From the NCBI RefSeq assembly GCF_001667585.1, contig NZ_LZJZ01000104.1, positions 62,001 through 126,000 of the forward strand: a stretch of DNA of 64,000 nt. The letters run 5' to 3'. A model generated the notes under the pieces. It had not been told where the DNA came from. It was given only the letters and a program-made list of their open reading frames with translations, and ran no database searches. Shown in pieces: positions 15,885 to 24,339 of the stretch; the stretch's first letter is position 1, and the number at the start of each line of letters is the position of its first letter. Source of the stretch: Mycobacterium sp. E2733 (GTDB taxonomy: Bacteria; Actinomycetota; Actinomycetes; Mycobacteriales; Mycobacteriaceae). The translations under genes and the position numbers were made by a program.

Positions 15885-17255
15885 ATGCGCAATGCCCCGC
15901 GTACCGCGCTTCCACCGGGGCCCCGGCTGCCCCGGGCGGTACAGGCCGCGTTCATGCTGCACCGCGGCTCGCACTTCGTTGCCGCCTGCCGCCGCCGTTA
16001 TGGGAGCGTGTTCACGCTGCGCGTCGCAGGCATGGGCACGCTCGTCTACCTGGCCGACCCGGCGGCCATCAAGACGGTGTTCGCCGGTGACCCGCAGGTG
16101 TTTCATGCCGGCGAAGCAAATTCAATTCTGAGCGGGTTGCTGGGCGAGAGCTCCCTGCTGGTCATCGACGAAGACGTGCATCGGGATCGGCGCCGTCTCA
16201 TGCTGCCGCCGTTCCATCGCGACGCCGTCGCACGCCAAGCGGGGCTGATGGCCGAGATCGCCGCGGCGAACATCGCAAGGTGGCCGGTGGGAGAGAGCTT
16301 CCCGGCCGCGCCAAAGATGTCGGAGATCACCCTCGAGGTGATCCTGCGTACGGTCATCGGCGCCACGGACCCGGCCCGGCTCACCGCGCTGCGAGAAATC
16401 ATGCCGCGGCTGCTCACCGTGGGTCCGTGGGCGACGCTGGCACTGGCGAAGCCGGAGCTGCAGCGGTACTTCCCGTGGCGGGGGCTGCGTCGGTGCATGG
16501 CCGAAGCCGACCGCCTGCTGTACGCGGAGATCGCCGAGCGCCGCGCCGATCCCGACCTGGCCAGACGCACCGACGTGCTGGCCATGCTGGTCCGCGCCGA
16601 CGACGGTGGCCGCACGATGTCCGACCGCGAGTTGCGGGACCAGTTGATGACGTTGCTGGTGGCCGGGCACGACACCACCGCGAACGGGTTGTCGTGGGCG
16701 CTCGAACGGTTGACCCGCCACCCGGCCGTATTGGCCAAGGCGGTGGTCGCGGCCGAGGCCAGCGCCGCGGGTGACCCGGCCGGCGAGGGGTATCTCGACG
16801 CGCTGGTGAAGGAGACACTGCGTATCCGTCCGGTGGTGTTCGACGTGGGTCGGGTGCTCACCGAACCGGCCGACGTGGCCGGCTACCGGCTGCCGGCAGG
16901 GGTCATGGTGGCGCCCGGGATCGGGCTGGTGCACACGAGCGCCGCGGTGTATCCGGACCCAGGCCGGTTCGATCCGGACCGGATGCTGGGCGCCACCCTG
17001 AGCCCGACGACGTGGTTCCCGTTCGGCGGCGGAAACCGCCGCTGTCTGGGCGCCGGCTTCGCGATGGTGGAGATGCGCGTGGTGTTGCGCGAGATTTTGC
17101 GCCGGGCCGAGCTGAACACCACGACCGCGGCCGACGAACGACAGAAGCTGAAATTCGTTGTCCTGATACCGCATCGCGGCGCGCGCATTCGGCTCAGCGC
17201 GATGAAAGACGTTTCCATTGCAGCGCCCGCACCAACGCAGGAGCCGGCCCGGTAG
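15885..17255 (+). CDS. cyp135B1: Cytochrome P450, CYP135B1-like
   Basis: A 456-residue soluble P450. Landmarks are the I-helix AGHDTTANG, ExxR in KETLRIRP and the heme loop FPFGGGNRRCLGAGFA with the thiolate Cys. Long stretches (PAAIKTVFAG, SEITLEVILRTVIGA, LSPTTW) agree with my recollection of M. tuberculosis CYP135B1 (Rv0568), so orthology is likely. The physiological substrate is unknown. The stop codon abuts the stop of the convergent flavin monooxygenase gene with no spacer, leaving no room for a terminator. Confidence 0.85.
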   Translation: MRNAPRTALPPGPRLPRAVQAAFMLHRGSHFVAACRRRYGSVFTLRVAGMGTLVYLADPAAIKTVFAGDPQVFHAGEANSILSGLLGESSLLVIDEDVHRDRRRLMLPPFHRDAVARQAGLMAEIAAANIARWPVGESFPAAPKMSEITLEVILRTVIGATDPARLTALREIMPRLLTVGPWATLALAKPELQRYFPWRGLRRCMAEADRLLYAEIAERRADPDLARRTDVLAMLVRADDGGRTMSDRELRDQLMTLLVAGHDTTANGLSWALERLTRHPAVLAKAVVAAEASAAGDPAGEGYLDALVKETLRIRPVVFDVGRVLTEPADVAGYRLPAGVMVAPGIGLVHTSAAVYPDPGRFDPDRMLGATLSPTTWFPFGGGNRRCLGAGFAMVEMRVVLREILRRAELNTTTAADERQKLKFVVLIPHRGARIRLSAMKDVSIAAPAPTQEPAR

Positions 17256-18437
17256 CTATATGCCGTAGTCGGGCAGTTCGAAGTCGTCGCGCACGCTGCC
17301 CGCGAAAAGCGTTGCCAGTGGGGCGAAATGCATGGTCCGCAGCGCCAGGTTTCGGAGCCACAGCCCGAACTGGGTGCGCGTGGCGAAGAAGCCGATGTAG
17401 CGCGAGGCCCCGGCTTGCTTGCTCGCGATGAAGGGGCGCATGCGCGCCTCATAGGCATCGAACGCGCGGGTATGGTCGCCCTGGGCGCGGGCGAGTTCGC
17501 CGGCCAGCACGTAGGCCTCGGTGATCGCCAGGCCGGTACCCTCGCCGCCGAGCAGTGAAATGCACCCGGCCGCATCGCCGGCCAGCAAGACCCGGCCACG
17601 CGACCAGCGATCCATCCGAATCTGGCTGACGACGTCGAAGTACAGGTCTTTGACACCGCCGGGGCCATCGTCGAGTGCGGCCAGCATGTCGTGGGCTTCC
17701 CAGCCGCAGTCGCCAAACACCCTGCGCAGCTCCTCTTTTGGTGGCGCATCGGCGTGGCGGTGTTCGGTGGCGCGGAAGATGAATAAGAACGTGGTGCGGT
17801 CGCCGCGAAGCGCGAAACGCGCCAGCTGACGCCCGGGTTCGGCGTACGTGACGTAGGCCAGCTCGTCGCGCGGGCGGTAGCCGTCGACCACACAGGCCGC
17901 GACCTTGCATCCCAGATAGCGTTCGAATTCTCGCTCGGGCCCGAAGACCAGACGGCGCACGTTTGAATGCAGTCCGTCGGCGCCGATCAACAGGTCGAAA
18001 TCGCGTGTGCCGCCGCTGTCGAGGGTGAGTCGGACACCGTCACTGTGCTCCTCGACGGCGGCGATGCTGTCGCCGAAGATCGTTTCCACCTTGTCCTCGA
18101 TGGTGGTGTAGATCGCGGCGGCCAGATCGCCACGCGGCAGGCTGGTGAAGTCGGCGCCAAGGAGCCGGCGAAAGACGTTCACATCCACGTCCGCCTTCAC
18201 CTCGCCACGCGAGCCGACCGAACGGAGCCGTTCCATCTGGTAACCCGCGGCGCGGATGGACTCCTCGATGCCCATGCGCTTGGCCACCTGGTAGCCGACG
18301 CCCCAGAAGTCGATCATGTAGCCGCCGGTGCGAAAGTGCGGGGCCTGCTCGATCAGCGTCGGCGCGTGGCCGGTTCGATGCAGCCAGTGCGCGAGGGCAG
18401 CCCCGGCCACGCCGGCACCGCTGATGGCGATTCTCAT
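17256..18437 (-). CDS. FAD-dependent monooxygenase (PHBH type)
   Basis: A 393-residue class-A flavoprotein monooxygenase. It has the N-terminal Rossmann GAGVAGAALAHWL, the mid-protein DLLIGADGLHSNVR and the C-terminal flavin motif GRVLLAGDAAGCISLLGGEGTGLA. Related mycobacterial proteins include Rv0575c. It is the last gene of a minus-strand set with the SpoIIAA-like and Cys-motif proteins upstream (gap 7 bases). Substrate unknown. Confidence 0.85.
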   Translation of the reverse strand: MRIAISGAGVAGAALAHWLHRTGHAPTLIEQAPHFRTGGYMIDFWGVGYQVAKRMGIEESIRAAGYQMERLRSVGSRGEVKADVDVNVFRRLLGADFTSLPRGDLAAAIYTTIEDKVETIFGDSIAAVEEHSDGVRLTLDSGGTRDFDLLIGADGLHSNVRRLVFGPEREFERYLGCKVAACVVDGYRPRDELAYVTYAEPGRQLARFALRGDRTTFLFIFRATEHRHADAPPKEELRRVFGDCGWEAHDMLAALDDGPGGVKDLYFDVVSQIRMDRWSRGRVLLAGDAAGCISLLGGEGTGLAITEAYVLAGELARAQGDHTRAFDAYEARMRPFIASKQAGASRYIGFFATRTQFGLWLRNLALRTMHFAPLATLFAGSVRDDFELPDYGI

Positions 18438-18444
18438 GGTGGCT

Positions 18445-18810
18445 CTACGCTTGCACCCACTCCCATGCGGCGTCTAGTCGTTCACGGTCGAACGTTCGCA
18501 ACTCGCCGCGCATCAGCAACGCGGCAGCCACGTTGACGCACCACTGCTCCCACCGTGGTGCGCCGACCACGGCCACCTTGGCAAAGTCGTTGCGGTGCTT
18601 GATATCGAACAGCGTGTTGAGCCACGCCGCGCGCAGGGTCCATCCGGCGAAGGGCTCATCGATGAGAAACAGCACCTTCAGCTTGCCGAAGCGGTCAAGC
18701 AAGGTTTGCACCGTGGGGGTGAGTACGTCGCGGTAATCGCGTGAGGTGAGTTTGTTCGTCGCACGCAGCCCCACCACGTCGCTGTCGCCCTCGCGCGTGA
18801 CGTCTATCAC
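18445..18810 (-). CDS. SpoIIAA-like (STAS-related) protein
   Basis: A 121-residue protein with the alternating strand–helix layout of the SpoIIAA-like family (LKVLFLIDEPFAGWTLRAAW, KVAVVGAPRWEQW). Members of this family are small cytosolic proteins of unclear, possibly lipid-binding or regulatory function. Its start overlaps the stop of the upstream gene (ATGA), so the two are translationally coupled. Confidence 0.75.
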   Translation of the reverse strand: MIDVTREGDSDVVGLRATNKLTSRDYRDVLTPTVQTLLDRFGKLKVLFLIDEPFAGWTLRAAWLNTLFDIKHRNDFAKVAVVGAPRWEQWCVNVAAALLMRGELRTFDRERLDAAWEWVQA

Positions 18811-19136
18811 GGCTGGCCCCCCGTTCGGGTGTAAGGCGCGAACAGCTCATCGGGCGCGGCGGCCAAATCGGCAGGAGCGTCGATCGTCACGACGAATGCG
18901 TGGTCGTCTTCCTCGGTGCTGAAGTGGAGGAACCGGCAGCACTCCCGCTCGCGGCGAACCAGCTCCCGTGCCTGCGTGGCGGCGTCCGGCCGGTACCGGA
19001 GTCGCATGCGGCGACCGTCGCGTTGGTAGCTGTCCAGCGCCGTCGCATTGAGCTCTTCAATCCACGCAATCCGCGCCGCGTGGTCGGACGCCGCGAGGGT
19101 GCAGGCGACCGGTGTGGATCGATGTTCGGTAGACAT
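18807..19136 (-). CDS. Conserved small protein with ECCRFLHF motif
   Basis: A 109-residue protein, taking the ATG at 19136 rather than one seven codons earlier. Its hallmark is RRERECCRFLHF near residue 73, a vicinal Cys pair that could bind a thiol-loving metal, and an acidic C-terminal half ending DELFAPYTR. I have seen comparable proteins beside MerR regulators in actinobacteria but know no biochemical role. It is divergent from the MerR gene and shares its operator region. Confidence 0.65.
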   Translation of the reverse strand: MSTEHRSTPVACTLAASDHAARIAWIEELNATALDSYQRDGRRMRLRYRPDAATQARELVRRERECCRFLHFSTEEDDHAFVVTIDAPADLAAAPDELFAPYTRTGGQP

Positions 19137-19150
19137 CACTCCAGGATCGG

Positions 19151-19170
19151 ACTTCAAGTGGGTTGAGGGT
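19151..19170. promoter_or_regulatory. MerR-type operator
   Basis: ACTTCAAGTGGGTTGAGGGT contains the dyad CTTCAA-N5-TTGAGG, close to the MerR/SoxR-family ACCTCAAGTT…TTGAGGT pattern. It sits between the divergent MerR and ECCRFLHF-protein starts. Confidence 0.55.
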
Positions 19171-19197
19171 CAAGAACGCACGCGGGACCATGGGCGT

Positions 19198-19638
19198 ATG
19201 GCTCTCAGAATTGGCGAGTTGGCCGATGCGACCGGGACAACCGCGTCGACGATTCGCTATTACGAACAGATCGGCCTTCTGCCCAGCCCGCGAAGGGTTG
19301 GCGGTCAGCGTCGCTATGACGACGACGATCTCCGACGGGTGACGTTCATTCGACGCTGCCGCGACCTTGACTTCTCGGTCGAGCAGGTTCGCGGTCTCGT
19401 CCGACTCACGCACGATCGTGATCGTTCCTGCTTGGAGGCCCGGGACTTGGCGGAGCTTCATCTGAACGCTGTACGGGAAAAGCTCGCGGAATTGCGGGAG
19501 CTCGAAAGCCGTATCGCCGAATTGATCGCGGGCTCGAACGTCGAGTGCGGTGGCGTGGCCGCTGCGGATTGTGTCGTGCTGGAAGGGCTGTCGGAGCCCA
19601 GCGATGCCGCTCGGATTACCCTCGTGGGTCCTCGATGA
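19198..19638 (+). CDS. MerR-family regulator with three-Cys effector site
   Basis: A 146-residue regulator; the ATG at 19198 gives the canonical start MALRIGELADATG. The winged HTH (TTASTIRYYEQIGLL) is followed by a long dimerisation helix (LAELHLNAVREKLAELRELESRI). Cys78, Cys117 and Cys125 fall almost where Tn501 MerR has Cys82, Cys117 and Cys126, so a thiophilic metal such as Hg2+ is the likely effector. No merA, merT or merP gene is nearby. The 3' end overlaps the convergent SRPBCC gene by 23 bases. Confidence 0.85.
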   Translation: MALRIGELADATGTTASTIRYYEQIGLLPSPRRVGGQRRYDDDDLRRVTFIRRCRDLDFSVEQVRGLVRLTHDRDRSCLEARDLAELHLNAVREKLAELRELESRIAELIAGSNVECGGVAAADCVVLEGLSEPSDAARITLVGPR

Positions 19639-20125
19639 GCCGTCTGAGATAGCGCAACTCAGTTCGGGTGTGTTCGCGATCCTTTTCGACGCCGTTCAGC
19701 AGGTGCACGAACGCCAAGGCGGCGATACGCCCCACCAGATGGCGAGGGAAGCGTGCCCACACCCGTGCGCTGACGCGAGTGGTCGACGCATCGTGCGGCT
19801 CCACGCGCCAGGTCACACCCTCGCCCACCTGCAGCGAAACTCCGAACCAGCGATATCGCGCGTCGGCTTCCCAGGTGACCGCCGTGCCCGGGTCCACAGC
19901 CGTGATCGTCCCCTCGGCGACACCGGGTATCCCGCCGATCTTCTCCGCGATTCGCAGCCTGGCGCCGACCTGTGTCGGTGGCAGTGAGTCGAGATGCTCC
20001 AAGCTCTCGTGCTCGCCGTTGGAAGCCAGCCACCAGCGGTCGATGTCGCTGAGCACACTCCACACCTGCGCGTGCGGTGCCGCTATCAGGACCGATTCGC
20101 TGAACTCGAACACCTTGAACCGCAT
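19616..20125 (-). CDS. SRPBCC (polyketide cyclase-like) protein
   Basis: A 169-residue START/Bet v1-type protein. The N-terminal pattern SVLIAAPHAQVWSVLSDIDRWW is characteristic, with central strands and a long C-terminal helix. Such proteins bind hydrophobic ligands or act as cyclases; no ligand can be predicted. It converges on the MerR gene with overlapping 3' ends. Confidence 0.78.
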   Translation of the reverse strand: MRFKVFEFSESVLIAAPHAQVWSVLSDIDRWWLASNGEHESLEHLDSLPPTQVGARLRIAEKIGGIPGVAEGTITAVDPGTAVTWEADARYRWFGVSLQVGEGVTWRVEPHDASTTRVSARVWARFPRHLVGRIAALAFVHLLNGVEKDREHTRTELRYLRRLIEDPRG

Positions 20126-20237
20126 CCCTTCTCTGCTCTGTTTCTCTGCTCTCGTTCCCCAATCACCCAGTGTAGTATGCGCATATGTGAATGCTTCGGC
20201 CTGCTTGCGGTCCGGCCGCGCGACGTGGAAAGCCGGC

Positions 20238-21491
20238 CTAGTGGGCGACCGGGGCCCGCGTGCCCCGGTAATCGACCAGCCAGTGCTTGATGCCGTTGAT
20301 GAACGACGACCGAAGCCGTTCGGGATCCGACAGCGGAGTCAGGTCGGGCAGGTGATCGGCGAGCGCGTTGAACATGAGGTCGATCGTCATGCGCGCCAGG
20401 TTTGCGCCGATGCAGTAGTGCGCCCCGGTGCCGCCGAAACCGACGTGCGGGTTCGGGCTGCGCAAGATGTTGAAGGTGTAGGGCTCGTCGAAAACCTCTT
20501 CGTCGAAGTTGGCCGAGCGGTAGAACAGCACGACGCGCTGGCCTTTGCTGATCCGGACCCCACCGAGCACGGTGTCCTGGCACGCGGTGCGCTGAAAAGC
20601 CGTTATCGGTGTCGCCCAACGGATTATCTCGTCGGCGGCGGTCTTGGGTCGCCGCGCCTTGAACAGCTCCCACTGCTCCGGGTAATCGGTGAAGGCCATC
20701 ATTCCCTGCGTGATGGAGTTGCGCGTCGTCTCGTTTCCGGCGACGGCGAGGGTGACCACGAACATGCCGAACTCCGCCTCGGACAGCCGCTGGCCTTCGG
20801 CGTCGGCCTGGATCAGCGTGGTGACGATGTCGTCCCCAGGATGCTCCCGCTTGCGTGCAGCCAATTGCATTGCGTACCACATCAACTCGCCCGCAGAGGT
20901 CAGCGCGTCGTTGCCCGCGAACTCCGGGTCGTCGCTGCCGATCATGTTGTTGGTCCAGTCGAACAACTTTTGGTAGTCCTGGTGCGGAACGCCCAGTAGC
21001 CCGCAGATGGCCTGCAGCGGTAGTTCGCAGGCGACCTGGCGGACGAAGTCGCCCGAACCGGCCGCGGCGGCTTGGGTCACGATGCGCCGCGCGCGCTCCG
21101 ACAGTTCGGCGCGCAGCCGCTCGACCGCGCGGGGCGTGAAGGCCCGCGAGACGATCTTGCGCAATCGGCTGTGCTCGGGGTCGTCCATCATGATCATCGA
21201 TGCCCGGCCCGCCTCAATCTGCCCGGCCGCCAAGTCGTCTCGGTAACGCGGGACGATCGACTTGGTCGCGGAGGAGAATACGTCGCTGCGCAGCGAGGCA
21301 TCGCGGATGTCGCGGTGCTTGGTCACCACCCAGTAGCCCCCGTCGCCGAACCCGCCGGCGTCGGGCGCCTGCTCGTTCCACCAGATCGGTTCCGTCGCGC
21401 GCAGTTCGGCGAACTCCCGCGCCGGCAGCCGGTGGGCATAGATATCGGGATCGGTGAAATCAAAGCCCGGTGGGAGGTTCGGTGTGGCCAT
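20238..21491 (-). CDS. Cytochrome P450, CYP125-family paralogue
   Basis: A 417-residue P450 starting MATPNLPPGFDFTDP, with AGGAGAAAT upstream of the ATG at 21491. The N-terminus, I-helix VAGNETTRNSITQGMMAF, ExxR (DEIIRWATP) and heme loop FGGTGAHYCIGANLAR closely follow CYP125A1, the C26 sterol hydroxylase of cholesterol breakdown. The usual igr/KstR-regulon neighbours are absent, so this is probably a second CYP125-type enzyme. I saw no KstR box upstream. Substrate range may overlap with sterols. Confidence 0.85.
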   Translation of the reverse strand: MATPNLPPGFDFTDPDIYAHRLPAREFAELRATEPIWWNEQAPDAGGFGDGGYWVVTKHRDIRDASLRSDVFSSATKSIVPRYRDDLAAGQIEAGRASMIMMDDPEHSRLRKIVSRAFTPRAVERLRAELSERARRIVTQAAAAGSGDFVRQVACELPLQAICGLLGVPHQDYQKLFDWTNNMIGSDDPEFAGNDALTSAGELMWYAMQLAARKREHPGDDIVTTLIQADAEGQRLSEAEFGMFVVTLAVAGNETTRNSITQGMMAFTDYPEQWELFKARRPKTAADEIIRWATPITAFQRTACQDTVLGGVRISKGQRVVLFYRSANFDEEVFDEPYTFNILRSPNPHVGFGGTGAHYCIGANLARMTIDLMFNALADHLPDLTPLSDPERLRSSFINGIKHWLVDYRGTRAPVAH

Positions 21492-21506
21492 CCGATTTCT
21501 CCTAGA

Positions 21507-21545
21507 GACGTGTCTATTGGGATCGGTAGCAAACCCGACATGTCT
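21507..21545. promoter_or_regulatory. Repeated GACRTGTCT motif
   Basis: GACGTGTCT (21507–21515) and GACATGTCT (21537–21545) start 30 bases apart in the region shared by the P450 (minus) and a secreted protein (plus). Each is itself near-palindromic. Possibly two binding sites for one regulator. Confidence 0.35.
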
Positions 21546-21590
21546 TACTGCCAGCACCATAAAGCCGAGCCTCGAAGAAAAGAAGCCTTC

Positions 21591-21998
21591 ATGAAAATTG
21601 CAGCGATGGCGGTCGCCGGCCTGACGGTCTGCGCGCTGGTGACGGCCTGCCCCGCGGGGGCCGACGTGACGGCGCGACCACTGTCCGGCCACGGTTACCG
21701 GCTCGAGCCGCCGGCCACCCCCGACCCGGAAGCGGAAGTGGCCGAGCTGCAGCGACAGGTGAACGAATTGCACGACAACTGGGACAACCTGACGCCGGCG
21801 CAACGTCAACAACGGCTGGCGCAGCTGCAGCAGCAGGCCACCACGGTGTCCAACGACGTGCAAGATCTTCCGCCGGCGCAGCGGCCGGGGGTGGAACTGC
21901 GGCTGCTGCAAACCACGCTTGCGTTGTTCGACCTGGTGCGAAAGGCGCAGGGGCCCAATCAGCCGTGCTATTTCCCCGCTTGCCTGCCCGGCCTCTGA
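21591..21998 (+). CDS. Small secreted protein, unknown
   Basis: A 135-residue protein with a signal peptide (MKIAAMAVAGLTVCALVTAC…ADV). VTAC could be a lipobox, or cleavage may follow AGA. A central region predicted as coiled coil (EVAELQRQVNELHDNWDNLT…LAQLQQQATTV) precedes a C-terminus with two cysteines (PCYFPACLPGL). The start is the ATG at 21591. Divergent from the CYP125-like gene. Its 3' end overlaps the convergent FUSC pseudogene by 31 bases. Family not recognised. Confidence 0.7.
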   Translation: MKIAAMAVAGLTVCALVTACPAGADVTARPLSGHGYRLEPPATPDPEAEVAELQRQVNELHDNWDNLTPAQRQQRLAQLQQQATTVSNDVQDLPPAQRPGVELRLLQTTLALFDLVRKAQGPNQPCYFPACLPGL

Positions 21999-24302
21999 AA
22001 TCCGTCAGTGTGGAATTCGGTGCTGGCGGTTTCGCGCCCGCCGAGGTTGGTGGCCGCGGTCACGATGGCCCGCTCGATCTGACGCAGCGCGTGCACCGCG
22101 GTGAGGAATCGCCGGGTATCGGGCCCCGGTGATCCCGCCTCGCCGTCTCGCTGTCGCGCCAGGGTTTCGGCGGCGTCGAGGTCGTCCGCCGCAGAGACGA
22201 TGGTCGGCGCGCGGCCGCTGCCGATCGCGGCGGCCAGCGCGTCGATGTTGTGGCGCGTCTGCGTCGCGGCGACCGAGAAGGTGTCGGCAAGGGGCGGCGA
22301 CCCCACCGGGTCCTGGTACTGCTCGCTGCTGCGCGCCAGGCTGCGGCCGTACCGGTCGCAGGCCGCGAAGATGCGCAGCGCCCGGCGAATGCTGCGCCGG
22401 CCCGCGAGGCCGGCAACCCCCGCCAGCAGCGGCTTGGCGGTGACCCGGAACTGCTGCAGATCCCGGTCCAACTGGCGTGCCTGCTCGGACGGGCTGACGC
22501 TGTCCTCCTCACCGAACATGGTCGCGGCGGACACCTCGATCAGGGTCGACAGGCTGGCCAGAAACGTGCGCGTGTCGTCGCGGATCGCGGCCCTGGTGTG
22601 CGTCGGCAACACGACGACGGCCACGGTGGCTCCGATGACCGCCCCGAGCGCGGTCTCTTCGATCCGCAACATCAGTACGCCGAAAGAGAATTGGCCGAGC
22701 AGGCCGTACAGCAATGCCAGCATCGTGGTGATCCAGAAGGTCATCAGGCTGTAGGTGACCGTCATGAAATAGAAGGCGCAGAACAGGCACACGAAGATGC
22801 CGGCGAGCGCGGCCGTCCGGTCGCCGGCCAGCAATGTGGCCACCAGCACGCCGCAGGGCACGCCGAGCAAGGTCCCGAGCAGGCGTTGCCAGCCTTTGGT
22901 CAGGGTCTCGCCCCACGAGTTGGTGCCGGCGAAGATGACGAACGCGGCGATCACCGCCCAGTACCAGCGCGCCGGCGACACCAGTTCGCCGGCGACGATC
23001 GCGAGCGATGCGGCGACGGCTACCTGGATGGCCTGCCGGGTGGTCGGTAGCAGACCCGACGGCTGCGCTTCCTCGGCGGGCTCGGCGGGCGCGTCCGGGG
23101 GTGCGCCGTCGGACGCCGGCGGCCGCTCGCTGTCGGTGCTCTCCGGCGCACCGTCGGTGGCCGCGCGGTCGACGATGGCCCGGACGTCCGAAGTCGCTGT
23201 GGCGGCGTTGATTATCGCCAGGGCGAGGCGGCGCACGGCGGCGCTGCCCGGGTCATCGTCCGCCTGGGCCGTCGCCGGACCGCACTGCTCGTCAAGCAGC
23301 CGTTGCGCCAGGGCGGCGGCTTGCCGGAGGCCGTCGGGCTCGGGTAGCCGGATGGCCCGCGCCAGCCGCGAGAGCGCGTCGATGAGCGCGACCCGGGGCG
23401 GGGCGGGTATCGCGCCCGGGTCCTCCGACATGAGTGCGGCGGCCCGGCGCCCGGCCGTGGCCACCCATTCGATGGCCAGCTCGGCGTCCAGCAGCCACGG
23501 GGCCAACCGTTCGGCGGTGACACCCGGCCACAGCATGGCCGGATCGGCCTTGTCCTCGATCTGGCTCTGCACCATCAGGGCGGTCTCGTTGAGCCGGAGG
23601 GTCCGCGCCCGCATGCGACGCCGGCGCCGTTCGTCGAGGCGGCCGGTACGCACGGCTTCGGCGGTGGTGTCGACGACGATCGCCATCCGCGCCCGCAACG
23701 CCCGGACCGTCGCCCGCAGCACGCGCTCGGGCCGATCGGGCATGACGTAGGTGGTCAGCACGAACGTGCAGACAGTGCCCACCGCGACCGCCCCGATCAT
23801 CCACGGCAGCTCCGAGACGCGCGCTCGCAGATACAAGGTGAAGAAGCAGATACAAGGTGAAGAAGTAGGACATGAACGCGACCATGCCCAGCGCCCGGCC
23901 GCGCGCCCCGAAGCGGCGAATGTACGCCGCGGTGAACACGACGATCACGAACACCGCGTCGCTGATCACCTGGTGGGACGCGAGCACCGCGGCGGCCGTG
24001 ATGGATACGGCGGCGGGCAGGGGCAGCAACGCCATGGTGATCCGCTGCTGGTGCGGGTCCGGCTCGTTGACGGACCGGGACGCCACCATCGTGATGACGA
24101 CGCCCAGCAAGGCGACGGTCAGCGGCTGTCCCGTCGCCCGGGTCAGGACGTAGAGCGCCAGCAGCGAACAGCCGAGCGCGGCCGTCGTCCGCGTCGCCAT
24201 CCGCAGTCGCAGCAAACCGGGATCGGAGCCGATCACCCAGTTGCCGGCCTGTTCGTAGAGAACGGTTATCGCCCTACCCCATTTCTCGCCTGCCGGACGC
24301 AT
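21968..24302 (-). pseudogene. FUSC-family membrane protein, frameshifted
   Basis: Two overlapping minus-strand frames form one FUSC/aromatic-acid-exporter-like protein of about 770 residues. The N-terminal half starts ATG at 24302 (MRPAGEKWG) and runs through six helices to MSYFFTLYL. The C-terminal part resumes as RARVSELPWMIG and carries the second helix bundle (YWAVIAAFVIFAGTNSWGETLTKGWQRLLGT). Between them a 19-bp sequence is present twice in tandem. Deleting one copy restores a continuous frame, so the break is recent or reversible (or a sequencing artefact). The intact family exports small organic or aromatic compounds. Confidence 0.85.
23828..23865. repeat. 19-bp perfect tandem duplication
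   Basis: CAGATACAAGGTGAAGAAG occurs twice back to back (23828–23846 and 23847–23865). As 19 is not a multiple of three, it shifts the FUSC frame. Confidence 0.95.
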
Positions 24303-24339
24303 CGTGGTTACCCGAAAGCACAAGCTAGTCTTCGACATC

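Noticed and set aside
21200..21560. KstR operator upstream of the CYP125-like gene
   Set aside because: Searched for the AAC-N2-GTT core with proper flanks; none found.
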